A stretch of 64,000 nt of DNA from VRUE01 sp963796705 (GTDB lineage Bacteria > Actinomycetota > Thermoleophilia > Solirubrobacterales > 70-9). Shown in pieces: positions 50,039 through 58,702 of the stretch (positions are counted from its first letter, which is position 1; each line of letters opens with the position of its first letter). The notes under the pieces are model-generated. The model ran no database searches. It had not been told where the DNA came from and saw only the letters and a program-made list of their open reading frames with translations. The stretch lies in assembly GCA_963796705.1 (NCBI GenBank), contig CAWCMK010000004.1, positions 806,001 to 870,000 of the forward strand, given 5' to 3'. Both the position numbers and the translations under genes were made by a program.

Positions 50039-51455
50039 TGCCGCCCCCAAACGCGGGGGTGCCACCGAGCGGGCGGGCAGTGAGCAGCGAGAGGCCGCGG
50101 TGCGCGCGCGCCTCGACGGAGGTGGGGGTGAGCGCGAGGATCGCCACGTCATCCTCGAGCTCGCCGCTGGCAAACGATTGCAATGACGCTTCGAGGCGCT
50201 GCACCACCTGCACGGGACTGCCAACCCCCTGCAGCTCGGAGCGCAGGCGATCCTCGCCGAAGCGACCCCGCGGGCCGTCGGCCTCGGTGATCCCGTCGGT
50301 GACCACCACCAGCTGCTGCCCCGGCTTGACGACCTTGTACTCGAGCGGCCACTCGGCATCGGCAAAAGCTCCGAGAACCGGACCCGAGGCAGCCAGCTCG
50401 CCGACTTCCGCGCCATCGACGAGCAGCGGCGGTGGGTGCCCGGCGACGGCGAGTCGCACCGGCTTACGCGGGTTCTCCGAAACCGCCAGCGCGGCGACGC
50501 TGCAAAGGGCGGGATCGCCGCGCGCGAGCAGTGCGCGGTTCAGGGTGGCGAACGCAACCAGCGGGTCGCCGGTGAGCGCCGCGGCTGTGCGCAACGTGTA
50601 GCGCGCCTGAGCGGCAACCGATGCGGCGCGGGCGCCGCGACCGGTGACGTCGCCGATCACCAGCATCCAGCCGCCGGCCGCCGGAAAGGCGTCGTAGAAG
50701 TCCCCCCCGACCTCGTTCTCCGCCCCGGCCGGACGATAGGAGGCAGCCACGGACCAGCCCGGAATGTTCGGCAGCGGCGGCGGAAGCAGGCCGCGCTGCA
50801 GCGTCTCGGCTATCTCGGCGCGCGCCGCTTCAGATCGCTCGAGATCGGAGAACAGGCCAGCGTTGTCGAGCGCCAGCGCTACACGCCCGGAGAGGACCCA
50901 GGCGAAGTCGGCCTCCCGCGAGCGGTACCGTCGGCCCGACCAGGCGACCGCCAGGCTGAGCGCTCCCGTCACCCGACCGCGGGCGCGAAGCGCCACCGTG
51001 ACCGTCGATTGGATCCCGATGCCTCGCAGGAACCTGAGGTCCTCCTCGTCCCGGGCGAAGGTCCTCAGCTGCTGCTCGGTCATCTCTTCGATAAAGCGGG
51101 TCCCGAGGGGCGCGCCCGTGGCCGACCGCATCTCGGCGGGCAGCGAGGGTCGACGCTGGGCAAGCCCCGCGAGAACCTCCTCCTCGCCGCCCGGCCCGGC
51201 GCGCACTGCGACCCTCTCGACGCCGTGGAGTCCGATCAGATCGATCATGCACAGATCGGCGAACTCGGGAACGATCACATCGCAGACCGCCTCGAGAGTT
51301 TCCTTCAGGGTGGTGCTCTGCTCGGAGACATCGGCGATCCTGTGCAGCATCTGAAAGCGCCGTGCGGACTGGCGGGCCCGGATGTAGGCGAGCGAGAGCA
51401 GGGCCACGGCCGCCGCCAGCAGGAGTGCCAGAACCACGATCACGACGGCTTCCAA
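50031..51455 (-). CDS. SpoIIE/PP2C-type serine phosphatase with GAF domain (RsbU-like)
   Basis: 474 aa. N-terminal helix (3-24), GAF sensor (about 40-205; IADVSEQSTTLKETLEAVCDVIV), then a PP2C SpoIIE domain: ETLQRGLLPPPLPNIPGWSVAASYRPAGAENEVGGDFYDAF, VIGDVTGRGA (metal Asp) and VVVTDGITEA. It should dephosphorylate the STAS antagonist on a membrane or redox cue. TTG start with GGAGGAA just upstream. Confidence 0.92.
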   Translation of the reverse strand: MEAVVIVVLALLLAAAVALLSLAYIRARQSARRFQMLHRIADVSEQSTTLKETLEAVCDVIVPEFADLCMIDLIGLHGVERVAVRAGPGGEEEVLAGLAQRRPSLPAEMRSATGAPLGTRFIEEMTEQQLRTFARDEEDLRFLRGIGIQSTVTVALRARGRVTGALSLAVAWSGRRYRSREADFAWVLSGRVALALDNAGLFSDLERSEAARAEIAETLQRGLLPPPLPNIPGWSVAASYRPAGAENEVGGDFYDAFPAAGGWMLVIGDVTGRGARAASVAAQARYTLRTAAALTGDPLVAFATLNRALLARGDPALCSVAALAVSENPRKPVRLAVAGHPPPLLVDGAEVGELAASGPVLGAFADAEWPLEYKVVKPGQQLVVVTDGITEADGPRGRFGEDRLRSELQGVGSPVQVVQRLEASLQSFASGELEDDVAILALTPTSVEARAHRGLSLLTARPLGGTPAFGGGSG

Positions 51456-51763
51456 AGCTGTTCCTCCGCTTGCGTTCGCCGTATTTCCCTACTGAAAACA
51501 GAGTAGCGTGATTTTGGATGCGGCGGCCGCCCGACCGCCGCCTCCTGACCCGCCTCGACAGAGGAGCGGCGCCATCTCGCCCACCGGGCGATGAGAACAT
51601 CGTTCCGAGGCGGCTGCTGACGTCAAACTCGAGGAGTCATCCCCTCAAAGCTGCACGGCCTTCCCTGGCCGCGTGCCCGAAGATCCCAATCCTCGCGGCG
51701 CGCCTTCGGTGGCCGGGCCTTCGCGAGCGGGGTCCCAGCGGAGGCAGGTCGAGCGATCGGTCT
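51456..51763. other. 308-nt intergenic region
   Basis: No gene supported. It holds the phosphatase RBS and a TCGCCC-ACC-GGGCGA hairpin (51577-51591) that may stop transcripts from the upstream glycosidase gene; otherwise nothing seen. Confidence 0.5.
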
Positions 51764-52861
51764 TTATTCGCTGAAGTGGGCGCGCGGAACCGTGTCCGGG
51801 TTTCCGCCGGTCCAGTCGTTGAACTGGTACCAGGCTGGCTTTGCTTCGCCATCTTCGGTCAGCAGGCCGGCCGAATCGCAGAACTGGCAATTGCCTCGCA
51901 GATCCCGCCAGGAAAACCACCAGACGCCTCCGATCCGCCAGATCCGGCGGTTGGCGACCAGCATCGCCATCGCCTCGTTCAGTTCCCGCGCCTGACCCTG
52001 GGGGCCACGCTCCCAACGAGACTGATCGCTCGCAGATCCCCAACCGAGCTCGGTCATGTAGATGTCGGTGTTCCGGTCGTGATGGAGTGCCATGATGCGG
52101 CGCAGGTTGCGGATCTGGCCGGGGATCGCGGAAGCGCTGGCGACGTAGGGGTGCAGTGCGACGCCGTCGAAGTAGCGCTTGATCGGGCGCGAGCGGTACA
52201 CACGGGAGAGAAACAGGCCCGAGGGCATGTTCGGCGGCACCTGCAGCGGGCGGCCAAAGAGCCCACCGAGGATCACCTTGGCGCCCGGATCGACTTCGTG
52301 CAGGATCCGACCGGAGAGCCGCAGCAGCTCCGCGTAGGCGCTCGGGCTGATCGGCCGGGTGAATGTGACGATGTTCTCCTCATTCCAGATCTCCCATTCG
52401 CGGATCGGGAGATAGGGGAGGTCGGGGTTTTCCTTCCAGAAGGACCCCTCCGGGCCGTAGCGATCGGCGGCATCGCGCACGAACGCGCTCCAGGCCCAGC
52501 GCTGCCAGGGCGTCGCCACCGGCAGGGTGCGTGAATTCGACGCGACCCATTCGGGGGTGCTGAGGAGAAACGGAAAGACGCGGATCCCGTGTTCGGCCGC
52601 GAGCTTCACTTCGCGGTCAAATTCACCGAACTCGGGGCGCTCGATGAACAGGTTTTCGGGCTGAACCTGGCTCCAGTAGAGCGGCAGCCTGACGCTCTTG
52701 ATGCCGCTGCTGCGCATCAGCGCAAAATCGGTCGTCGTATCTGTGCCCTGTGGGCTGATCCCGTCGTAGGAGGGCGGTGCGACCGCTGCACCGGCGGCGG
52801 GGGCGCTGAGCAGCGCGAGCAGCGCGAGCACCGCGATCGGGAGGGAAAGCTTGGCTGTCAT
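51764..52861 (-). CDS. Secreted clan-A glycosidase (cellulase/GH39-like)
   Basis: 365 aa from ATG 52861. Signal peptide MTAKLSLPIAVLALLALLSAP cleaved near AGAA. TIM-barrel glycosidase: IKSVRLPLYWSQVQPE, WEIWNEEN with acid/base E161, ALHPYVAS and YMTELGWGS with nucleophile E271. GH5 versus GH39 or GH-unclassified cannot be told by eye. Its target is an extracellular polysaccharide. Confidence 0.85.
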   Translation of the reverse strand: MTAKLSLPIAVLALLALLSAPAAGAAVAPPSYDGISPQGTDTTTDFALMRSSGIKSVRLPLYWSQVQPENLFIERPEFGEFDREVKLAAEHGIRVFPFLLSTPEWVASNSRTLPVATPWQRWAWSAFVRDAADRYGPEGSFWKENPDLPYLPIREWEIWNEENIVTFTRPISPSAYAELLRLSGRILHEVDPGAKVILGGLFGRPLQVPPNMPSGLFLSRVYRSRPIKRYFDGVALHPYVASASAIPGQIRNLRRIMALHHDRNTDIYMTELGWGSASDQSRWERGPQGQARELNEAMAMLVANRRIWRIGGVWWFSWRDLRGNCQFCDSAGLLTEDGEAKPAWYQFNDWTGGNPDTVPRAHFSE

Positions 52862-52898
52862 CGGCTTTGGCTCATGCCGGAGAGCTCCGCGTCTCTGA

Positions 52899-52904
52899 GA
52901 TAAT
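52899..52904 (+). promoter_or_regulatory. Extended -10 promoter of tRNA-Pro
   Basis: TG-A-GATAAT with no clear -35. It ends 9 nt before the tRNA 5' end, so transcription would start 1-3 nt upstream of the mature tRNA. Confidence 0.45.
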
Positions 52905-52913
52905 TGCCGCACT

Positions 52914-52987
52914 CGGGGCGTGGCGCAGCCTGGTAGCGCGCACCGTTCGGGTCGGTGAGGTCCCCGGTTCAAATCCGGGCGCCCCGA
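52914..52987 (+). tRNA. tRNA-Pro (CGG)
   Basis: 74 nt with a full cloverleaf: acceptor CGGGGCG/CGCCCCG, D-stem GCGC/GCGC, anticodon stem CACCG/CGGTG with loop TTCGGGT (anticodon CGG at 52948-52950), T-stem CCCGG/CCGGG with TTCAAAT. CCA is not encoded. The next base on the plus strand is already the stop codon of the opposite DsbA-like gene. Confidence 0.96.
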
Positions 52988-53737
52988 TTAGGCTTCCCCT
53001 TCGCGAACGGCTTCTATGGCGTGCTCTATCTGACCCAGGGAGGGGCCGTCCTGCAGGGTTCGGGTCCCGCCGGGGCCGGCGATGATCGTCGCCTCCTGTG
53101 TGCGGATCCCGAGTTCGCGGCCGAGTTCGTCGTAGCCTTCAAGCGTCTTCTGCATGGCGCCGTTGGTGCCGCTCTGCGCTTCCAGGTATTCGTGCCATTC
53201 GGGGACGTCGAGTTCGCCGATCGAGGCGGCCAGCGACGACATGAAGTCTTCGCTGATCGGCCCCAGCTTTTCAGCCTCGCCCTGGTTCCTGAAGAAGAGG
53301 TAGGTGTACTGCCAACCATAGCCCTGCTGGGCAGCCGCCTCGGCCCCGTAGAAGCCGAGCTCGGTCGGGTTTTCGGCGATCGAGTAGTGCCGCAGGAGCA
53401 GCTCCACGTGGCCTGGCCGAACTTCGTCTTCGACGAGGGCGGGGATCGTGCCGAGGAATTCGCCCCGGCAGCTGCCGCACTGCAGATCGGTGAAGACCTG
53501 GATCGAGACCGGGGCGTCTTCGGGGCCCAGGCGGTCCCCTTCCTGGGGAACCCCGCCGAAGATCTCCTGGGCTTCGGCGGCGCCTTCGACCTTGATCACG
53601 GCCGGCCCCGGGGGGCGGGTCGCGATGTTGACGATCGCATAGCCGAGCCCGAACAGGGCCAGGGCGAGCGCGAGGATCACCCATATCCGGCCCCTGCGGG
53701 GCAGCGGCCTGGCGGCCGCTTCGCTGCCGGCGGTCAT
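52988..53737 (-). CDS. Membrane-anchored DsbA-like thioredoxin-fold protein
   Basis: 249 aa from ATG 53737. An N-terminal anchor (IWVILALALALFGLGYAIVNI), then a DsbA/Thioredoxin_4 domain with the redox site CGSC (C87, C90) and a helical insert. Probably an extracytoplasmic disulfide oxidoreductase. GAA is preferred over GAG. Its TAA (52988-52990) abuts the 3' end of tRNA-Pro, so read-through would be antisense to the tRNA. Confidence 0.88.
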   Translation of the reverse strand: MTAGSEAAARPLPRRGRIWVILALALALFGLGYAIVNIATRPPGPAVIKVEGAAEAQEIFGGVPQEGDRLGPEDAPVSIQVFTDLQCGSCRGEFLGTIPALVEDEVRPGHVELLLRHYSIAENPTELGFYGAEAAAQQGYGWQYTYLFFRNQGEAEKLGPISEDFMSSLAASIGELDVPEWHEYLEAQSGTNGAMQKTLEGYDELGRELGIRTQEATIIAGPGGTRTLQDGPSLGQIEHAIEAVREGEA

Positions 53738-53743
53738 CGGACC

Positions 53744-53749
53744 ATTATC
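53744..53749 (-). promoter_or_regulatory. -10 element of the DsbA-like gene (leaderless type)
   Basis: GATAAT, 6 nt before ATG 53737. Confidence 0.45.
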
Positions 53750-53784
53750 CCGAACCGCGAATTCGCAACTTGCGGAAGAAGCGG

Positions 53785-53812
53785 TTGACACGTCGGGCCT
53801 GGGGGGTAAGTT
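53785..53812 (+). promoter_or_regulatory. Promoter of the 61-aa protein gene
   Basis: TTGACA (53785-53790) - 16 nt - TAAGTT (53807-53812), the best sigma-A promoter in the window. The same DNA also reads GGTTG-N16-GGGTA, a near match to the SigF consensus, so control by the stress sigma is an alternative. Confidence 0.6.
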
Positions 53813-53848
53813 TGCTCTACTCGATTTCAACTAAGGGAGGTCCACCTC

Positions 53849-54034
53849 GTGGCCAATCACCTGACCCCGTCTGAGCTTGCCGACGAGCTTCACATGAAGC
53901 GGCAGGAGGTGATCGGCAAATGCGTCGAGATGGGGGTCCCGATCTTCAAGGGCCGGATAGACAAGTCGCTGTTTCGGACCTCACTGCGCTACGCCCCCAG
54001 CCAGGCCGACCGCGGCCGAGCTTCGGCCGCCTAG
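53849..54034 (+). CDS. Small 61-aa protein with IF2_N/HTH-like segment
   Basis: GTG start with a very strong RBS (AAGGGAGGT). LTPSELADELHMKRQEVIGKCVEMGVPIFKGRIDKSLF resembles the small three-helix IF2 N-terminal domain or a short winged/HTH module (helix-turn-helix then basic strand). Its strong promoter and RBS suggest abundant expression. Function unknown; a nucleic-acid-binding or chaperone-like role is possible. Confidence 0.8.
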   Translation: MANHLTPSELADELHMKRQEVIGKCVEMGVPIFKGRIDKSLFRTSLRYAPSQADRGRASAA

Positions 54035-54048
54035 GCTGAGCTCTCATT

Positions 54049-54054
54049 TAGACT
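54049..54054 (+). promoter_or_regulatory. -10 element of the acyl-CoA synthetase gene (leaderless type)
   Basis: TAGACT, 9 nt before ATG 54064. Confidence 0.4.
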
Positions 54055-54063
54055 TTCCCCGCC

Positions 54064-55845
54064 ATGGGGCGGGGCACGAAATCCAAGACTCTCGCCGACC
54101 TGCTGCCGCGGGCGGTGCAGAAATACGGATCCTCACCGGCGATCCGCTTCAAGGATGGCGAGAACTGGGTCGACCGCAGCTATGAGGAGGTCGGCGAGAC
54201 CGTCCGCGGGCTTGCCCTCGGCCTGATCGACCTCGGCGTGGCGCCCGGTGACAAAGTCGCGATCCTCGGCAACACGCGCCCCGAGTGGACCTACGCGGAC
54301 TTCGCGGCCCTCTCGGTCGGCGCCACCGTGGTCCCCATCTACCAGACGAATTCCCCCGAGGAGTGCCAGTACGTGCTGGAGAACTCCGACTCCAAGGTGG
54401 TCGTCGTCGAGGACGAGGAGCAGCTGGCGAAGATCAGCGCGATTCGCGACCGGCTTCCGCTACTGGACCACGTCGTGCGAATGACCGGCGCCAGCGAGGA
54501 CGCGATCTCCTTCGAGCAGCTTGCCGCCCGAGGCGCGGGCCACGAGGTCACCGAGTGGGAGGCGCGCTGGCAGGCGGTGAGGCCCGAGGACATCTGCACT
54601 TTCATCTACACCTCCGGCACGACCGGTCCACCCAAGGGCTGCGTGATCAGCCACGGCAATTACCGCTCGATGTTGGACATGGTCAACGAGGCGGCTGTCG
54701 TCGAGGACGATGACCTCGCCTACCTATACCTGCCTCTGGCGCACTCCTTTGCGCTGCTCGTGCAGCTGGGCAGCTTTGACCTGGGCAGCACTCTCGCCTA
54801 TTGGGAGCGCGATCCGCTGAAGATTCTCCCGAACCTGGCTGAACTGCAACCCACCTATTTCCCGTCGGTGCCGCGCATCTTCGAGAAGATCTTCACGGCC
54901 GCCACGAGTGGTATGGAGAAGGAGGGCGGCCTCAAAAAGGCGATCTTCGATTGGTCGATCAGGGTCGGCAAGAAGGTGCGGGCGGCCGAACGCTCCGGCC
55001 GCACGCCGGGACCGATGCTGCGCCTCCAATACAGGTTCGCTGACCAGAAAGTCCTCTCGAAAATACGCGGCCTCTTCGGCGGCAAGATCCGCCTCGCGGT
55101 CTCGGGTGCGGCGCCCATCAATCCCGAGATCCTCACCTTCTTCGACGCCGCCGGCGTTCTGGTCCTGGAGGGCTGGGGGATGACCGAGACCTCGACCGCG
55201 GCGACGATCTCCTCGGAGGAGGATTTCAAGGTTGGGACGATCGGTAAACCGTTCCCGGGCTGCGAGGTGAGGATCGCAACGGACGGCGAGATCCTCGTCA
55301 AGGGCCCAAACGTATTCCAGGGCTACTACAAGAATGAGCAGGCCACCCGGGAGACCCTGGTCGATGGCTGGCTGCACACCGGCGACGTCGGTGAGATCGA
55401 CGCGGATGGTTTCATCACGATCACCGGCCGGAAAAAGGACATCATCATCACCGCGGGCGGCAAGAACATCACCCCGGCGAATCTCGAGAACGAAATCAAG
55501 CAGCATCCGTTGGTTTCCCAGTGCGTCGTCGTCGGCGACCGCCGCCCCTACCTCGTGGCGCTCGTCAGCCTCGATCCCGAAGACGCGATCGCCTACGCCA
55601 GGGAACACAATCTGCCCGAGGATGTCGAGCAGCTCTCCGCAAACGAGGTGATCCGCGAGGCGATTGAAGACCACGTGGCAAAGATCAACCAGAAGTTCGC
55701 CCGCGTCGAGCAGGTCAAGAAGATCGCGATTCTCTCGCACGACCTCTCCCAGGAGAGCGGCGAGCTGACACCGACGCTGAAGGTCAAGCGGGCGGTCGTC
55801 GCGCAGAAGCACGAACCGGAGATCGAGGCGCTTTACGCGGGCTGA
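54064..55845 (+). CDS. Long-chain acyl-CoA synthetase (AMP-forming)
   Basis: 593 aa ANL-superfamily enzyme. P-loop-like YTSGTTGPPKG (182-192), GWGMTETSTAA, GWLHTGDVGEIDADGFITITGRKKDIIIT and the C-terminal lysine region ELTPTLKVKRAVV. The LPLAHSFALLVQLGSF segment and the large middle domain are typical of FadD15/FACL-type enzymes. Activates fatty acids with ATP and CoA, supplying substrates for the acyl-CoA enzymes elsewhere in the window. Confidence 0.93.
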   Translation: MGRGTKSKTLADLLPRAVQKYGSSPAIRFKDGENWVDRSYEEVGETVRGLALGLIDLGVAPGDKVAILGNTRPEWTYADFAALSVGATVVPIYQTNSPEECQYVLENSDSKVVVVEDEEQLAKISAIRDRLPLLDHVVRMTGASEDAISFEQLAARGAGHEVTEWEARWQAVRPEDICTFIYTSGTTGPPKGCVISHGNYRSMLDMVNEAAVVEDDDLAYLYLPLAHSFALLVQLGSFDLGSTLAYWERDPLKILPNLAELQPTYFPSVPRIFEKIFTAATSGMEKEGGLKKAIFDWSIRVGKKVRAAERSGRTPGPMLRLQYRFADQKVLSKIRGLFGGKIRLAVSGAAPINPEILTFFDAAGVLVLEGWGMTETSTAATISSEEDFKVGTIGKPFPGCEVRIATDGEILVKGPNVFQGYYKNEQATRETLVDGWLHTGDVGEIDADGFITITGRKKDIIITAGGKNITPANLENEIKQHPLVSQCVVVGDRRPYLVALVSLDPEDAIAYAREHNLPEDVEQLSANEVIREAIEDHVAKINQKFARVEQVKKIAILSHDLSQESGELTPTLKVKRAVVAQKHEPEIEALYAG

Positions 55846-56024
55846 GGGGGGTGGCGGCAGCGCCCGAGCCCTCGAGCCCGCCGCGCAGACGCGGACAGGA
55901 GCCGTTCCCCTCGGCGAGTGTGTGAAGGTGCCACGCGAAGCTGGCCGGCGCACGCCGTCAGCCGCGCTGGGAGACCGCAGCGAGTCGGGAGTCGGGTGTC
56001 TCGGTTCGTCGAATCGGAGAAGGC

Positions 56025-57272
56025 TCAGGACGCCTCGCCCGACTGCCGCAGCAGCACTGAGGTCGTCTGCTCGAGTACGCGCCGCCAAGCCGAGGTCTGC
56101 TCCGGCTCCTCTTCGGCCGCCCGCTCGACGACGTGACGCACTCGACGACCGGAGATCTCAAGGCCGTGCCGGCTGGCGACCTCCTCGAAGTACTCATAGT
56201 CGCGGGCCAGCATCGCGGTCACCGATTCGAAGCCATGTCTGGCGATCTTCAGGCGCCGCGAGTAATCCATGATCGGTGTCCCGAACATCAACTCGTCGTT
56301 GGCCTCGGGCTCGACCAGGACGATGTCCACTCCCGGGTAGCGCTCGCGCCACTGCTCAACAGCCTGGTGCAGGCGTGCGTGGGAGAGGATGCGGAAGGTC
56401 TGGTTCGCGATCGCCGGCAGGCCCATGTCCGAGAGCCGGCGGACCCGTGTTCCGAAGACCGTCGGGATCGTCTTCTCGAAGTCGTTCACGTAGGGGACTA
56501 TCGGGTTGACGACGACGATGAACTTTGCCCCACGCTCGACCGCGATGTCGACATTGGTTGTCGAGCGGATGCCCCCGTCAACCATCTGGCGACCCTTGAG
56601 CTCGACCGGCTTGTAGACGATCGGCAGCGCCGTGGAGCACTGGATCGCCTTCGAGATCGGCACGTCGGCCCACTCCTCCTCACCGAACACGATTCGCTCC
56701 GTCGTATCGAGGTCGGTCGCGGTCAGGTAGAGCTCGGGATCGAGGAGGCGGAAGTCGTTCTGGCGACCCGCATCGGCTAGCACGCTCTCGACGTAGTCGT
56801 TGATGCCGGAGCCGGAGTAAAGGCCGGAGGGAAGCGACTCGGCAAGACCCACGCCCAGATCGATGGCCGAGAACTCGCGCATCCGGGCCAGGGCGCCGAC
56901 CAGCTCAAGCGAACGCAGCGGCAGGGCGACGGCCTTCTGGATGAAGCCGAGGTAGTTGGGCCTCAGCACCTTGTCTAGGTCGAGGTCCTCGAGCTCGGAG
57001 GGAACCCGCCGGTTGAGCACCTGCATCATCTCGTCGGGCGTGATGCCGTTCGCAAGCATCGCGGCAACAAAGGAGCCGGCGCTGGTCCCGACGTAGATAT
57101 CGAAGTTGTTGACGGTGCTGTTGACGGCAAGCAGATCGAGTGCCCGCAGTGCCCCGATCTCATAGACGCCGCCCGTGAATCCCCCGCCGCCCAGCACGAG
57201 AGCCGTCTTCGACGGACGTTTGCGTGAGCGCCGCCGCCGAGGCTGGGCGTCGATGTCAACAACCTTGCCCAT
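56025..57272 (-). CDS. Patatin-like phospholipase
   Basis: 415 aa. Oxyanion loop LVLGGGGFTGGVYEIGAL, nucleophile GTSAG (S64) and the dyad Asp in VDGGIRS. Arg-rich N-terminus. Hydrolyses phospholipid or acyl esters at the membrane. Divergent from the PBP4-type gene; no gene lies in the 179 nt between it and the acyl-CoA synthetase. Confidence 0.92.
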   Translation of the reverse strand: MGKVVDIDAQPRRRRSRKRPSKTALVLGGGGFTGGVYEIGALRALDLLAVNSTVNNFDIYVGTSAGSFVAAMLANGITPDEMMQVLNRRVPSELEDLDLDKVLRPNYLGFIQKAVALPLRSLELVGALARMREFSAIDLGVGLAESLPSGLYSGSGINDYVESVLADAGRQNDFRLLDPELYLTATDLDTTERIVFGEEEWADVPISKAIQCSTALPIVYKPVELKGRQMVDGGIRSTTNVDIAVERGAKFIVVVNPIVPYVNDFEKTIPTVFGTRVRRLSDMGLPAIANQTFRILSHARLHQAVEQWRERYPGVDIVLVEPEANDELMFGTPIMDYSRRLKIARHGFESVTAMLARDYEYFEEVASRHGLEISGRRVRHVVERAAEEEPEQTSAWRRVLEQTTSVLLRQSGEAS

Positions 57273-57280
57273 TCACCTGC

Positions 57281-57286
57281 ATTATC
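57281..57286 (-). promoter_or_regulatory. -10 element of the patatin gene (leaderless type)
   Basis: GATAAT, 8 nt before ATG 57272. Confidence 0.45.
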
Positions 57287-57315
57287 CCAGGCCGCTGGGC
57301 GAACCTCGAGTAACC

Positions 57316-57339
57316 GCCGCAATATCCGCTCGTTGCGGC
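57316..57339. repeat. Hairpin in the patatin/PBP4 divergent gap
   Basis: GCCGCAA pairs with TTGCGGC over a 10-nt loop, followed by TTTCC; operator or weak terminator. Confidence 0.45.
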
Positions 57340-57394
57340 TTTCCGGCGAGCCTTCCGGGGGAGTCAGGCGCTGCCGCTACTCTCGGTTGAACCC

Positions 57395-58702
57395 GTGTTG
57401 GTAACCGAGATGAGGCCCAACCCCCGGCAGCGACGACTCTGCATGCTCGTCGCCTCGCTCGGTCTGCTGGCCGCCGTGGCGTGCGAGCCGCCGCCCGTCC
57501 GCGCCCAGGGTGACGAAGGGCTGTGCGCGAGCCTGCAACGTCTGCTGATCAGTGGTGGCGGGCAGGCCAGCGGCCTCCTCGTGGCCGACGCGAAGACCGG
57601 CAAGCCGGTCTGCGGCAGGGCCGCTCGACGGCCCCGCTCGCTGGCCTCCAACACGAAGCTCTTCACGACCTCGACGGTGCTCGCCCGCTTCGGCCCCGAC
57701 GCGCGGATCGCGACTCAGGTGCTCGCCGACGGGCCGATCGACAAGCACGGCGTCCTGTACGGCAACCTCTATCTAAAGGGAGCCGGCGACCCGACGCTCG
57801 GCATTCCGGCCTTCTACGACACCTTCCACGGCGGCTTCGGGACCGACCTCTACGCGCTGAAGCGCCAGCTGCAGGATCACCTCGGGCTGACCCGCGTCAC
57901 CGGCCGCCTCTACGCAGACGACACGATCTTCGACCGGTTGCGCGGCGTCGCGGCTTCGGGCTATGCGACCAGTGCCGAAATCGGTCCCCTCTCGGGACTC
58001 GATTTCGATTCGGGCTTCGCCGATCCCCAGGCCTACAGCTTTGCCAGCGACCCGGCGAAGCTTGCCGCAAGGAAGCTCGTCGCCTCGCTGCGCAACGCCG
58101 GCGTCGCGATCCGGCCGCAGGTGGCGCTCGGCCGAGCACCCGAAGAAACCCCGGGTAGATCCGGGAGTCGCTCGGTCGCCTCGGTCGAATCGCCGACGAT
58201 GAGCGCGATCGTCAACTACACCGATGTCAACTCGGACAACTTCTTCGCCGAGATGCTGATCAAGCTGCTCGGCGCGCACTTCGGTGGCGCGGGCAGTACC
58301 GCGGCGGGGGCCCGCGTGGTCGAGGAATTCGCACACGCCAAGGGCACCGGGGTGCACCTCGTCGACGGTTCCGGCCTGGACCACAGCGACCGGGCCTCGC
58401 CCCTGCAGGTCGTACGGTTGCTGGAGGCGATGCGCACCTCGAGGGTCGGCGAAGAGTTCGTCTCTGACCTGGCTTTGGCCGGCCACGAAGGAACGGTTGC
58501 CGATCGCATGCACGGCACCCCGGCGGACGGCCGCTGTCGGACCAAGACGGGCACCCTCACCGGCGTCAGCAACCTCTCGGGCTACTGCTTCAACAGCGAC
58601 GGCCGCGTCATGGTCTTCTCGATCCTGATGAGTAGCGTGCGCGACCTCTACCTCGCCCACGACGAGCAGGACCAGATCGCGGCCGCGGTCGCCTCCTATT
58701 GA
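57395..58702 (+). CDS. dacB: D-alanyl-D-alanine carboxypeptidase/endopeptidase (PBP4 type)
   Basis: 435 aa class C penicillin-binding protein. Signal or lipoprotein-like N-terminus (LCMLVASLGLLAAVAC). SxxK motif S85-K88 (ASNTKLFTT), SxN in NSDNFFAEM and KTG in RTKTGTLTGVSN are intact. Trims peptidoglycan cross-links outside the membrane. GTG start. Its end overlaps ligA by 7 nt. Confidence 0.92.
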   Translation: MLVTEMRPNPRQRRLCMLVASLGLLAAVACEPPPVRAQGDEGLCASLQRLLISGGGQASGLLVADAKTGKPVCGRAARRPRSLASNTKLFTTSTVLARFGPDARIATQVLADGPIDKHGVLYGNLYLKGAGDPTLGIPAFYDTFHGGFGTDLYALKRQLQDHLGLTRVTGRLYADDTIFDRLRGVAASGYATSAEIGPLSGLDFDSGFADPQAYSFASDPAKLAARKLVASLRNAGVAIRPQVALGRAPEETPGRSGSRSVASVESPTMSAIVNYTDVNSDNFFAEMLIKLLGAHFGGAGSTAAGARVVEEFAHAKGTGVHLVDGSGLDHSDRASPLQVVRLLEAMRTSRVGEEFVSDLALAGHEGTVADRMHGTPADGRCRTKTGTLTGVSNLSGYCFNSDGRVMVFSILMSSVRDLYLAHDEQDQIAAAVASY

